From Acidimicrobiaceae bacterium (lineage in GTDB: Bacteria; Actinomycetota; Acidimicrobiia; Acidimicrobiales; RAAP-2): a stretch of 64,000 nucleotides of DNA. The notes below the pieces were generated by a model. That model was not told the origin of the DNA, did no database searches, and worked only from the letters and a program-made list of their open reading frames with translations. The stretch covers positions 17,347-81,346 of the forward strand of contig PLKM01000039.1 of NCBI GenBank assembly GCA_003141095.1, written 5' to 3'. The number at the start of each line of letters is the position of its first letter. The first letter of the stretch is position 1. Positions 7,065 through 15,813 of the stretch are shown one piece after another. Position numbers and translations under genes: made by a program.

Positions 7065-9717
7065 GGCACTGCTTGAACTTCCGCCCCGAGCCGCACCAGC
7101 ACGGTTCGTTACGACCAATCTTGTCGCCTTCTTTGGGTGCGGGCTTCGCGGAGGTCTTGTGGACCGGCAGTTCCGTGGCGCCGGGCGCGACCTCGCTCAC
7201 ATTGGTCACCGCGTTCTCGAGTCCTTCGTCCGAGTCGAGCTCGGGGGCCTGAGCCTCCACGTGCGTGATGTAGCGAACGTAGTCGTTGTCGACGGCGACG
7301 AGCAGGTGCTCGAACATGAGATAGCCCTCCTTCTGCCACGCGGTCAGGGGGTCCTGCTGGGCGACTTGACGAAGGTGGATGCCGTCGCGCAGGTAGTCCA
7401 TGTCCGAAAGGTGCTCTCGCCACCGCTGATCGAGTATCTGGAGCATCACGTCGCGCTCGATCTCCTTCGCGGTGTCGAGACCGCCGGGATAGTTCTCGCA
7501 CTTGAGCTCGTACTGACCCACGGCGTCGTCCACCACCAGTCCCACGACGTCCTCACGATCTTCGTACGCGCTCAGCTGTTCGACGCTCAATGACGTGGGG
7601 TAGTAGATCTGCAGTTCGTTCAGCAGGAACGCCAGATCCCAGTCTTCGGCGAACTGCGCCTCGAGCTGATTCTCGACGAACGTCGTAAGCACCTCTTCCA
7701 TGAGAAGGATCGTGGCGTCGTGGATGTCCTCACCGTCGATGACCTGCTGGCGACGGCCGTAGATGACCTTGCGCTGCTCGTTCATTACCTCGTCGTACTT
7801 CAAGACGTCCTTGCGAATCTCGGCGTTTCGGGCCTCGACGGTGTTCTGGGCGCGTTCGATGGCTTTGGAGACCATCTTGGCCTCGATCGCCACTTCATCG
7901 GGCATGGCGCGGTCCATGACCCACGAGACCGCCCCCGTCGCGAAGAGACGCAGCAGATCATCCTCGAGCGACAAGAAGAAACGGCTCTCGCCGGGGTCGC
8001 CCTGGCGACCGGAACGACCGCGCAACTGGTTGTCGATGCGCCGAGAGTCGTGGCGTTCCGTGCCGAGGACGTACAAGCCACCTTGCGCACGAACCTGGTC
8101 ACCTTCTTCTGCGCAGATCGGTCGGAACTGGGCCAGCGCAACCTGGTAGGCCGCGTCGTACTCTTCGGTGCCGGAGGCAAACCCCCTACTCTGCGCCTCG
8201 CGCGCGGCCAAGCCTTCGACGTTGCCGCCGAGGATGACGTCGACACCACGGCCGGCCATGTTCGTCGCCACGGTCACGGCGCGCAGGCGCCCGGCCTGCG
8301 CCACGATCTCGGCTTCACGGAAGTGCTGCTTCGCGTTCAAGACTTCGTGGTCCACACCGGCCTTGGAGAGCTCGCGCGACAACAATTCGGACTTCTCCAC
8401 GGACGCGGTACCCAGAAGGATCGGCTGTCCCTTTTCGCTGCGTTCACGCACTTCGCTGACGATCGCCTTGAACTTCGCGTCCTCGGTCTTGTAGATGAGG
8501 TCAGGTTGGTCGATGCGTATGGCTGGTCGATGCGTAGGGATAGGCACCACCGACAGGTTGTAGGTGTTGCCGAACTCGCCGGCCTCTGTTTCGGCGGTAC
8601 CCGTCATGCCGGCCAGCTTCTCGTAGAGGCGGAAGTAGTTCTGCAGGGTGACCGTGGCCCACGTGTGGTTCTCCTCTTGGATGCGCACACGTTCCTTGGC
8701 TTCCACCGCCTGGTGCAGGCCATCCGACCAGCGGCGCCCGTCGAGGGTACGACCGGTGAACTCGTCAACGATCTTCACCGAACCCCCGTCAACCAGATAG
8801 TCCTTGTCGCGATGGAAGAGCTCCTTGGCGCGCAGGGCCTGTCCTAGTTGGTGCACGTAGTTCGTCGCGACCGCGTCGTAGAGATTGGTGACGCCGAGCA
8901 GGCGCTCGACTTTTTCGATGCCGGCTTCGGTGGGAACGACGGTCTTCTTCTCTTCGTCAACTTCGTAGTCGTCGTCGCGCGTGAGCGAGCGCGCAATGGA
9001 GGCAAACTGGTAGTAGAGCTTGGTGACGTCTGACGCGGGACCCGAGATGATGAGCGGCGTGCGGGCCTCGTCGATCAAGATCGAGTCGACCTCGTCGACA
9101 ATGGCGTAGTGGTGGCCGCGCTGGACCATGTGCTCACGGCGCCGAGCCATGTTGTCGCGCAAGTAGTCGAAACCGAATTCGGTGTTCGTCCCGTACGTAA
9201 CGTCAGAGCCATACGCTTCACGCTTCTGATCAAACTCGGGCAGGTCGGGACCCACCCGGCCGACGGTGAGGCCCAGAAAACGGTGCAACTCACCCATCCA
9301 GTTGGCGTCACGAGTGGCGAGGTAGTCGTTCACGGTGACGATGTGCACGCCGTTTCCCGCGAGGGCGTTCAAGTACACGGGCAGGGTCGAAACCAGCGTC
9401 TTGCCCTCGCCGGTCTTCATCTCGGCGATCCAACCAAAGTGCAGCGCCATCCCGCCCATGAGTTGCTCGTCGTAGTGACGTTGGCCGAGGACGCGCGTGG
9501 CCGCCTCGCGAACCACTGCGAAGGACTCGATCAGCAGATCGTCCAGCGACTCTCCTTCGGCGATTCGCTCGCGGAACACCTCGGTCTGGGCGCGCAACTC
9601 GGCGTCGGTGAGCCCCGCCATTTGGCCCGAAAGGTCGTTAATGGGCCCGACGAGTTCAGCGAGCTGACGAACTCGCTTGCCTTCTCCAGCCTTCAAAATC
9701 TTCTGAAACACACTCAT
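7051..9717 (-). CDS. secA: Preprotein translocase ATPase SecA
   Basis: About 888 residues from the ATG at 9717 (MSVFQKILKAGEGKRVRQLA); an ATG at 9747 would add ten residues that do not resemble SecA. It drives Sec-dependent export with SecYEG. Visible are Walker A KTGEGKT (101-107), the VNDYLA motif, a DEVDSILIDEARTPLIISG DEAD-like box, MAGRGVDVILGGN, RGRSGRQGDPG, and a C-terminal zinc motif CWCGSGRKFKQCHG (CxC then CH). The two starts have equally weak Shine-Dalgarno matches. It is transcribed ahead of prfB. The zinc tail suggests ribosome or SecB-independent client contacts, as known for other SecAs. Confidence 0.96.
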   Translation of the reverse strand: MSVFQKILKAGEGKRVRQLAELVGPINDLSGQMAGLTDAELRAQTEVFRERIAEGESLDDLLIESFAVVREAATRVLGQRHYDEQLMGGMALHFGWIAEMKTGEGKTLVSTLPVYLNALAGNGVHIVTVNDYLATRDANWMGELHRFLGLTVGRVGPDLPEFDQKREAYGSDVTYGTNTEFGFDYLRDNMARRREHMVQRGHHYAIVDEVDSILIDEARTPLIISGPASDVTKLYYQFASIARSLTRDDDYEVDEEKKTVVPTEAGIEKVERLLGVTNLYDAVATNYVHQLGQALRAKELFHRDKDYLVDGGSVKIVDEFTGRTLDGRRWSDGLHQAVEAKERVRIQEENHTWATVTLQNYFRLYEKLAGMTGTAETEAGEFGNTYNLSVVPIPTHRPAIRIDQPDLIYKTEDAKFKAIVSEVRERSEKGQPILLGTASVEKSELLSRELSKAGVDHEVLNAKQHFREAEIVAQAGRLRAVTVATNMAGRGVDVILGGNVEGLAAREAQSRGFASGTEEYDAAYQVALAQFRPICAEEGDQVRAQGGLYVLGTERHDSRRIDNQLRGRSGRQGDPGESRFFLSLEDDLLRLFATGAVSWVMDRAMPDEVAIEAKMVSKAIERAQNTVEARNAEIRKDVLKYDEVMNEQRKVIYGRRQQVIDGEDIHDATILLMEEVLTTFVENQLEAQFAEDWDLAFLLNELQIYYPTSLSVEQLSAYEDREDVVGLVVDDAVGQYELKCENYPGGLDTAKEIERDVMLQILDQRWREHLSDMDYLRDGIHLRQVAQQDPLTAWQKEGYLMFEHLLVAVDNDYVRYITHVEAQAPELDSDEGLENAVTNVSEVAPGATELPVHKTSAKPAPKEGDKIGRNEPCWCGSGRKFKQCHGRP

Positions 9718-10034
9718 ATCGTGATTAACCCTACAGTTCTTACTCATACTGCTTTAGGGACTGCGGGCGCTGACCTGGTCTTTGACCCCACACTTGCCTG
9801 CGGCGGTGTCCGTACGCACGCCGGCAGCACGAGGCTCTCCGGCGATGAACTCGCACACTTCACCGGCTCTCGCGACAACCGCTTTGATTGTCACAAGGCA
9901 GGACTTACTTCTAAACCGCGCCATGCTCAGCGTCAATAAGACGCCTTACGTGGGTCGTTTTGCCCGCGGCTGGCATCGACTTTCAACCACAGAACCACCC
10001 GCAGCCCTGGAACCATCCTAGGCGTTGGTGCGAA
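9718..10034. other. Intergenic region between secA and the glycosyltransferase gene
   Basis: About 317 nt. Apart from the candidate secA promoter I see no gene. Short frames on either strand (about 60-80 codons) have no recognisable protein pattern and no ribosome binding site. Confidence 0.5.
9908..9936 (-). promoter_or_regulatory. Candidate sigma-70 promoter for secA-prfB
   Basis: Minus strand: TTGACG (9931-9936), a 17-nt spacer, then TAGAAG (9908-9913). The -35 matches five of six consensus bases and the spacing is ideal. It would leave a 5' leader of about 180 nt before secA. Not tested. Confidence 0.35.
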
Positions 10035-10874
10035 TTACGACGTGGGTCGAACCACCAGCACCACGCAGAGCCGTAGACCCAGCACGAGGATGGCCACCGG
10101 CACCAATAGCCGGCGAAAACCCTTGGCCGTCTGCCATTCAAAGCGCATGGCGCTGCGGTGGTGGGCAATCAGCATGGCCTTCGAGACGTGCTGGCGCGAG
10201 AGACCCTCGATGTGGGTCACCTCGGCACTTATCACCGCGGCTGCGCCGTAACCGTGCTCTCGGATCTGCCAGCAGAGCGCCATATCCTCAGCGAACATGA
10301 AATAACGCTCGTCGAAGCCCCCGACCTCTTCAAACACGTCACGGCGAACCAAGAAGCAGGCCCCCGAGACCCAGTCAACTGAGCCGTCAGGACGCGCCGA
10401 GCGGTAGCGACGCGTCGCCGGATTCTTAGGCCACACCGGGGCGAGCAAGGCGTGAAGGCCCGCGAGCCAAAAATTTGGAAACACTCGCTGCGAGGGGTAC
10501 ACCGTGCCATCGGGTCGAAGAATCTGCGGACCGGCGATGGCGACGCCTGGATTGGCGTCGAGGAAGCTGACCATCGTCGCCACCGCACCGCCGTGCAGGA
10601 CAACGTCGGGATTGGAGACGAGCAGATACTCAACCGGTCCCGTCTCGGCGGCACCCCGGTTCACGCCCCGTCCGTAACCCAGATTGATCCGGGGCTCGAC
10701 GAGCGTCACGTCGTGTTCCCCGAGCGCCGGCGGCGTCGAACCTTCCTTCCCATTTTCAACCACCACGATGTTGGTCAGGCCATTTGCGTACAGCGAGTCA
10801 ATGCATTCAGTCAATGCCTTACCGGCGTGATAGTCGACCACGATCGCCGCTACCCGAGAGGAGATGTCGCTCAT
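10035..10874 (-). CDS. GT2 family glycosyltransferase, WbbL-like (probable rhamnosyltransferase)
   Basis: 279 residues. The GT-A fold is evident: VAAIVVDYHAGKALTECIDSLY at the start, LGYGRGVNRGAAE, then the nucleotide-binding SNPDVVL, and the acceptor region WVSGACFLVRRDVFEEVGGFDERYFMFAEDMALCWQIREHGY. The C-terminus has a short hydrophobic helix (LLVPVAILVLGLRLCVVLVV). In mycobacteria WbbL adds rhamnose to the linker of the cell-wall polymer; the same specificity is inferred here because rmlD, making dTDP-rhamnose, lies directly upstream and overlaps by ATGA. The donor sugar is not shown by sequence alone. Confidence 0.82.
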   Translation of the reverse strand: MSDISSRVAAIVVDYHAGKALTECIDSLYANGLTNIVVVENGKEGSTPPALGEHDVTLVEPRINLGYGRGVNRGAAETGPVEYLLVSNPDVVLHGGAVATMVSFLDANPGVAIAGPQILRPDGTVYPSQRVFPNFWLAGLHALLAPVWPKNPATRRYRSARPDGSVDWVSGACFLVRRDVFEEVGGFDERYFMFAEDMALCWQIREHGYGAAAVISAEVTHIEGLSRQHVSKAMLIAHHRSAMRFEWQTAKGFRRLLVPVAILVLGLRLCVVLVVRPTS

Positions 10875-11818
10875 GTACTCACCTCGGTGCGTAACGCCCG
10901 GTCTCGGAGCAGACGTGTGACGCCGTCACGCCACTCGGGAAGGGCCAACCACCCCGCTTCGACCCATTTCTGCGTCGAGAGGTCGCTTCGGAAGGGGCGT
11001 GTCGCGAGGGGGGCGGGTTCCAGGTCGCTCGTCGAGATCGCGGTGGCGAAATCGTCGCCGCGTCCGAGGACCGATCCGGCGAAGGCCGCGACCTCGAACC
11101 ACGTCGTGGTCCCCGAGTTGGCAACGTGCCATATGCCCCCGGGCCGGGCGCGAGTCAGGGTCACGAGCGCGCGCGCCAAATCGCTCGCGAGCGTCACGGT
11201 GCCGGTCTGGTCATTGACGAATCGGACGGTCTCGCCCGAAGCGGCCCGTTGAGCAATGGCGTGAAGGACGTTCTTTCCTCGAACGCCCATAACCCATGAT
11301 GTACGAACAATGGTGTCGTCGCTGGCGCAGAGCAGTTCGCCCGCTCGTTTCGAAGCGCCGTATACATTGAGCGGATTGGTCGCGTCGTTTTCGACGTACG
11401 CGCTGCCCTTCGTGCCGTCAAAGACGTAGTCGGTGGAGATCGTGATCAGGTGGGCACCCACTTCGTGCGCGGCGAGTGAAAGCGTCTCGGTGGCACCCGT
11501 ATTCACGGCGTAACAAGCCCCTGCGTCAGTCTCCGCCCGATCCACTTGTGTGTAGGCCGCCAGATTGATAATCACGTCGGGACGGGTCAACGCAACGGCG
11601 CGCGTGGTCGCGTCGCGGTCGGTCAGGTCCAGGTCGTGGTGCGTGAGACCCAGCACGTCGAACTCGTCATCCGCCACGCCCGCGCGATCGGGTTCGTACG
11701 ACGGATCAGCGCCAAGGGGGGCCACACCCCGGAAGGTGTCCAGCACGTCAACGCCCACCTGGCCCGCGGCGCCAGTGACCAGCACTCGAGTGGGCTTAGT
11801 CAACGGTCGCTCCCCCAT
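10871..11818 (-). CDS. rmlD: dTDP-4-dehydrorhamnose reductase
   Basis: 315 residues from the ATG at 11818. It performs the last step of dTDP-L-rhamnose synthesis. The Rossmann motif VLVTGAAGQVG is at the N-terminus, ISTDYVFDGTKGSAYVE follows, and YGASK supplies the YxxxK catalytic pair; RTSWVMG and the C-terminal LATRPFRSDLST are also typical of RmlD. A TTG five codons downstream (11803), preceded by GGGGGAG, is an equally good start. The 5' end overlaps the birA 3' end by 23 nt and the 3' end overlaps the glycosyltransferase by ATGA, so the three genes form an operon. RmlA, RmlB and RmlC are not in the window. Confidence 0.92.
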   Translation of the reverse strand: MGERPLTKPTRVLVTGAAGQVGVDVLDTFRGVAPLGADPSYEPDRAGVADDEFDVLGLTHHDLDLTDRDATTRAVALTRPDVIINLAAYTQVDRAETDAGACYAVNTGATETLSLAAHEVGAHLITISTDYVFDGTKGSAYVENDATNPLNVYGASKRAGELLCASDDTIVRTSWVMGVRGKNVLHAIAQRAASGETVRFVNDQTGTVTLASDLARALVTLTRARPGGIWHVANSGTTTWFEVAAFAGSVLGRGDDFATAISTSDLEPAPLATRPFRSDLSTQKWVEAGWLALPEWRDGVTRLLRDRALRTEVST

Positions 11819-12551
11819 GACGGCGAACGTGCACGACGTCACCAATGGAGAACGCCATTTCGACGCCCTCAACCTCAACGATCAGACGACCCGCGTCGTC
11901 GACGCGCCGAGCGTCGCCCACGAACGCATCATCACGGCGTTCGACTCGGACTCGTTGTCCGAGCGTGGCGAGCGCCTTTTCGTACTCGCGTCGAATCTCT
12001 TCTCGCCCCGGCGACGTCTCCAGGCGGGCTCGTCGATGTTCGAGCTCGTCCAGCAGTATGTCGAGTAGCGCCCGAGGGGTCACCGTTATGCCGGACGCTT
12101 CGAGCACACTCGTCGCGTTCACGTGGCTCGGTCCGGCGTCAGTCAGGTTGATGCCGATTCCCACCACCGTCGCGAGGCCGTCGTCGGTCGCGACGATCTC
12201 GGCGAGCAGTCCGGCGAGCTTGGCCTCGCCCACCATGAGGTCATTGGGCCACTTGAGATCAGGTCGCACGCCGGTTAGACGGACGAGCGCCGCCCGCGCC
12301 GAGAGTGCAACCGCTGCGACGACGAGCTGCAGCTCGTCAGGTTCGACCGGCGCGCGCAAGAGAATGGAACAGAGCAGCGACGCGCCAGACGGCGACTCCC
12401 ACCGCCGATCGAGACGACCCCGGCCGGCGGACTGGAAGTCGGCGTACGCCACGAGTCCCTCCGGACCGCCATTTGCAGCCTCATTCACCAACCAGGAGTT
12501 GGTCGAATCAATCTCCGCAAAGTGTTCGACTCGCCAAACGATTGGGTTCAC
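11796..12551 (-). CDS. birA: Biotin--[acetyl-CoA carboxylase] ligase
   Basis: About 251 residues from the GTG at 12551 (MNPIVWRVEHFAEIDSTNSW). BirA activates biotin to biotinyl-AMP and transfers it to the carrier lysine of carboxylases. SAGRGRLDRRWESP is the biotin/ATP loop, LKWPNDLMV carries the catalytic Lys, and GIGINLTD follows. There is no N-terminal helix-turn-helix, so this is a ligase without the E. coli-type repressor function. It lies back to back with a biotin-carrier carboxylase gene, its likely substrate. The TTG two codons upstream is an alternative start; the GTG is preferred because a TAATGT hexamer sits 6 nt before it. Confidence 0.92.
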   Translation of the reverse strand: MNPIVWRVEHFAEIDSTNSWLVNEAANGGPEGLVAYADFQSAGRGRLDRRWESPSGASLLCSILLRAPVEPDELQLVVAAVALSARAALVRLTGVRPDLKWPNDLMVGEAKLAGLLAEIVATDDGLATVVGIGINLTDAGPSHVNATSVLEASGITVTPRALLDILLDELEHRRARLETSPGREEIRREYEKALATLGQRVRVERRDDAFVGDARRVDDAGRLIVEVEGVEMAFSIGDVVHVRRHGGATVD

Positions 12552-12557
12552 ACTCAA

Positions 12558-12563
12558 ACATTA
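12558..12563 (-). promoter_or_regulatory. Probable -10 element of a leaderless birA promoter
   Basis: TAATGT on the minus strand ends 6 nt before the GTG at 12551. This supports that GTG over the TTG at 12557. No Shine-Dalgarno is seen. Confidence 0.35.
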
Positions 12564-12614
12564 GGGTTTAGGAGACGAGTGGTAGAAAATAACAGTCCCT
12601 GTATGGAGGTTCGC

Positions 12615-14369
12615 GTGTTGAAGAAAGTCCTAATCGCCAATCGCGGCGAAATTGCGGTGCGCGTCATCCGCACGTGTCGCGAGATGGGAATCACCACCGT
12701 GGCCGTCTACTCCGAACTCGACCGCGACGCCCTACACGTTCGCTTGGCCGACGAGGCCTACGCCCTGGGTGGCCAGACCGCGGCGGAGAGCTACCTCAAC
12801 ACCGACGCAATCCTCGACGTGATCAAGCGCTCGGGCGCCGACGCCGTGCACCCCGGCTACGGCTTCTTCTCGGAGAACACCGACTTCGCGCGCGCCATCA
12901 CTGCGCTCGGCGTCACCTTTATTGGTCCCCCTCCCGAGGCCATCGAGGTGATGGGCGACAAGATCTCGTCACGCCTCGCCGCCGAGAAGGTTGGCGTCGA
13001 GGGCGTGCCCGGTCGCAGCCAGACGCTCGAGAGCCCCGAAGAGGTCTTCATCTTCGGACAAGAGTTCGGATGGCCCGTCGCCATCAAAGCCGCCTTCGGC
13101 GGGGGCGGACGAGGCATGAAGGTCGTCGAGGGACCCGACGAGGCCGCCGCGGCGCTCGAAAGCGCGCAGCGTGAGGCCCTCAGTTACTTTGGGCGCTCCG
13201 AGTGTTACGTCGAGCGCTACCTCACCTGGCCGCGCCACATTGAGATGCAGGTGCTCGCCGACAGCCACGGCAACACGGTGTGGCTCGGCGAGCGGGACTG
13301 CTCGGCGCAGCGTCGCCACCAAAAACTCGTCGAGGAGTCACCGGCCGCGAACTTTCCCGATGACGTTCGCCGCGCCATGGGCGAGGCGGCCGTCAAAGTC
13401 TCCAAGGCCTGTGGCTACGTGAACGCGGGAACCGTGGAGTTCCTCGTTCAGGACGGAGCGTTCTACTTCCTCGAGATGAACACCCGTCTCCAGGTCGAGC
13501 ACCCCGTGACCGAACTCGTCACCGGTCTCGACCTCGTCGAATGGCAGTTGCGGATCGCCGCGGGTGAGGCACTGGACTTCACCCAGGACGAGATCCGGCG
13601 CAACGGTCACGCCATAGAGATTCGCATCAACGCCGAAGACCCGAGCGGCGGCCGCTTTTCACCATCGCCGGGCACCATCACACGCTTTGACCAGCCGTCG
13701 GGTCCCGGAGTTCGCCTGGACGCCGGTTACGGGGCGGGCGACACGATTTCGCAGTACTACGACAACTTGATCGCCAAACTCGTCGTCTGGGCTCCGGACC
13801 GCGAACGGGCCCGCCGTCGAATGCTGCGGGCAATCGAAGAGACCGTCATTGAAGGCGTGGCGACGACGTTGCCCGCCGACACGGTGATCCTGTCCGACCC
13901 CGAGTTCGTGCACGGCACCCACTCCACCAAGTGGGTCGAGACCAACCTCGACTTCTCATCCCTGCCCAGCGCGAGTCCCTCCGCCGTCGCGGTAGACAGC
14001 GAACGGATTCGCAAGGAGGTCACCGCCGAGGTCAACGGGCGAAGGGTCACCGTCGCTCTCTGGGTTCAAGAAGGTGGGGACGACGGTCTCCCCCGTCCCC
14101 ACAGCACCGCCGCCAAGCCCCGACGCCAGCACCACAGCGGCGTGCTGGTGAGCGGTTCGGGCACGGTCACCGTGCCGATGCAGGGCACCATTGTGAAGGT
14201 TTCGGTCGAAGAGGGACAGGAGATCGAAGTGGGCCAAACGATCGTCATCCTCGAAGCCATGAAGATGGAGAACTCGGTCAACGCCGAGAAGGCCGGTGTC
14301 GTCAAGAGCATCAAAGTGGCGGCCGGCGACTCGGTGAGCGCAGGCGATGTCGTCGCGGTCATTGAATGA
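12615..14369 (+). CDS. Acyl-CoA carboxylase alpha subunit: biotin carboxylase plus biotin carrier
   Basis: 584 residues. The biotin carboxylase part opens with KKVLIANRGEIAVRVIRT, followed by HPGYGFFSEN, the ATP-grasp loop KAAFGGGGRGMK, ERDCSAQRRHQKLVEESPA and EMNTRLQVEHPVTE. After a variable linker near 455-515 comes a biotinyl domain with EAMKMEN, whose lysine is biotinylated. This two-domain form is the actinobacterial AccA3/PccA-like type that serves acetyl- or propionyl-CoA carboxylases. No carboxyltransferase beta subunit is in the window, so the acyl substrate is unknown. GTG at 12615 is chosen because GGAGG lies 5 nt upstream. It overlaps the next gene by ATGA. Confidence 0.93.
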   Translation: MLKKVLIANRGEIAVRVIRTCREMGITTVAVYSELDRDALHVRLADEAYALGGQTAAESYLNTDAILDVIKRSGADAVHPGYGFFSENTDFARAITALGVTFIGPPPEAIEVMGDKISSRLAAEKVGVEGVPGRSQTLESPEEVFIFGQEFGWPVAIKAAFGGGGRGMKVVEGPDEAAAALESAQREALSYFGRSECYVERYLTWPRHIEMQVLADSHGNTVWLGERDCSAQRRHQKLVEESPAANFPDDVRRAMGEAAVKVSKACGYVNAGTVEFLVQDGAFYFLEMNTRLQVEHPVTELVTGLDLVEWQLRIAAGEALDFTQDEIRRNGHAIEIRINAEDPSGGRFSPSPGTITRFDQPSGPGVRLDAGYGAGDTISQYYDNLIAKLVVWAPDRERARRRMLRAIEETVIEGVATTLPADTVILSDPEFVHGTHSTKWVETNLDFSSLPSASPSAVAVDSERIRKEVTAEVNGRRVTVALWVQEGGDDGLPRPHSTAAKPRRQHHSGVLVSGSGTVTVPMQGTIVKVSVEEGQEIEVGQTIVILEAMKMENSVNAEKAGVVKSIKVAAGDSVSAGDVVAVIE

Positions 14370-15523
14370 GCGCTTCGCAAAAGGCGACGAACGCAATTAA
14401 CGAAGCGCGCTCCACCCTCGTCGAGCTCAGTCACTTTGTTCACGCGCACCCCGAACTCGGATACGAGGAGTTCCAGAGTGCCGAAGCGGTAGCCCAGGCG
14501 TGTGAGAACGCCGGCTTCGTTGTGGAGCGGGCAATTGCCTCACTCCCGACCGCGTTTCGTGCGTCGTCGGGCAACGGTGATCTTCATATCGTGTTCTGCG
14601 CCGAGTACGACGCGCTGCCCGACGTGGGCCACGCCTGCGGACATAACATCATCGCGGCATCATCGGTTGGTGCCGCGATTGGCCTGGCGGCGGTGGCGAA
14701 GGAGCTGAACCTCACGGTCACCCTTCTCGGCACACCCTCAGAAGAGGGCGGCGGCGGCAAGATCGACTTGATCAAGGCGGGCTACTTCGACGACGCGCAC
14801 GCCGCGATGATGATTCACCCGTGGCCGAGTGAGCGGCTCGAGGCGACGTGCCTCGCCGTTGATCACTTCGACGTGACCTTCGAGGGCAAGGACGCGCACG
14901 CGTCAGCCGCACCCTGGGAGGGCGTCAACGCCCTCGATGCGCTCACGGTCTCCCAAGTCGCACTGGGCCTGCTGCGTCAGCAGCTTCCCCCGGGCGATCA
15001 GATACACGGGATTGTGGTCGAAGGAGGATCGGCCGCGAACATAATTCCCAGCCACGTGGTCGGACGCTTCATGGCTCGTTCGGTGACGAGTGACCGTCTC
15101 GCAAAACTGCGCGAACGCGTGAACGCGTGCTTCGAGGCCGGCGCCCTCGCCACCGGCGCGCAACTCTCCATCGAAGAGCTCGGGAGCGCCTTTTCGCACA
15201 TGGAGTCCGACACCGCACTGCTCGCCCACTACCGCTCAGCCGCTGAATCGCTAGGGCGGACCTTTGAGCTCGATGACGCCGGCGCGGCGCGGCCCACGAT
15301 CTCCACCGATATGGCCAACGTCTCGCTCGTCGTTCCCTCTATTCACCCCTTGCTCGCCATACCCACCAACGGCGCGGTCAATCATCAGCCCGAGTTCACC
15401 GCGGCCTGCCTCACCGCGGCCGCCGACCAGGCCGTCATTGACGGGGCGCTCGCTCTCGCGCTCACCGCCATAGGCGTAGCGCAAGATAAACCTCTGCGAC
15501 AAAGATTGGAGAGCCGCTCATGA
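14366..15523 (+). CDS. M20 family (AbgB/HipO-like) metal-dependent amidohydrolase
   Basis: 385 residues. The M20D pattern is clear: HAHPELGYEE, the metal-binding AEYDALPDVGHACGHN, TPSEEGGGGK, then a dimerisation region from about 170, and a C-terminal NHQPEF. Members hydrolyse N-acyl or aminobenzoyl amino-acid amides; substrate cannot be read from sequence. The start overlaps the carboxylase stop (ATGA), and the stop overlaps the next ATG (ATGA), so the three genes are translationally coupled. A link to carboxylase substrate supply is inference only. Confidence 0.87.
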   Translation: MSASQKATNAINEARSTLVELSHFVHAHPELGYEEFQSAEAVAQACENAGFVVERAIASLPTAFRASSGNGDLHIVFCAEYDALPDVGHACGHNIIAASSVGAAIGLAAVAKELNLTVTLLGTPSEEGGGGKIDLIKAGYFDDAHAAMMIHPWPSERLEATCLAVDHFDVTFEGKDAHASAAPWEGVNALDALTVSQVALGLLRQQLPPGDQIHGIVVEGGSAANIIPSHVVGRFMARSVTSDRLAKLRERVNACFEAGALATGAQLSIEELGSAFSHMESDTALLAHYRSAAESLGRTFELDDAGAARPTISTDMANVSLVVPSIHPLLAIPTNGAVNHQPEFTAACLTAAADQAVIDGALALALTAIGVAQDKPLRQRLESRS

Positions 15524-15813
15524 TGCTCGAACATGCGCTACTGGCTGTGACACCGGGACGTGAAGAGGAGTTTGAGGCCTCCATGCTGAAGGCGCTTCCC
15601 ATCATCACCTCCGCGCCGAACTGCTTTGGCGCTGAGGTGCGACGCCAGCACGAAGATGGTTCGATCTATCTTCTACTGGTGCGCTGGCTCTCTGTTGAAG
15701 CGCACATGGACTTTCGCGAAACTGGGCTCTTTGGCGAGTGGCAGGCGCTCACGCACCCGTTCTATTCGACGAAGCCGTCGGTCACGCACTTTCACGAGCC
15801 CCTCGGCGCTTAG
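15520..15813 (+). CDS. Antibiotic biosynthesis monooxygenase (ABM) domain protein
   Basis: 97 residues, one ABM ferredoxin-like domain: [22 protein letters not shown], then [40 protein letters not shown]. Such small proteins are dimeric quinol or haem monooxygenases or simply fold relatives of unknown role. It is third in the carboxylase-M20-ABM operon, coupled by ATGA. The two adjacent ATGs leave a one-codon doubt on the start. The stop overlaps the stop of the mutase gene on the other strand (TTAG). Confidence 0.8.
   Translation: MMLEHALLAVTPGREEEFEASMLKALPIITSAPNCFGAEVRRQHEDGSIYLLLVRWLSVEAHMDFRETGLFGEWQALTHPFYSTKPSVTHFHEPLGA

Noticed and set aside
5898..7076. 392-codon plus-strand frame over prfB
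   Set aside because: Shadow of RF2; low-complexity, no pattern, no ribosome binding site.
7064..7118. Programmed frameshift or extended start of prfB
   Set aside because: No UGA in the early frame; the extension reads over the SecA zinc motif.
7720..9939. Long plus-strand frames (375 and 276 codons) over secA
   Set aside because: Antisense shadows of SecA, whose motifs are complete on the minus strand.
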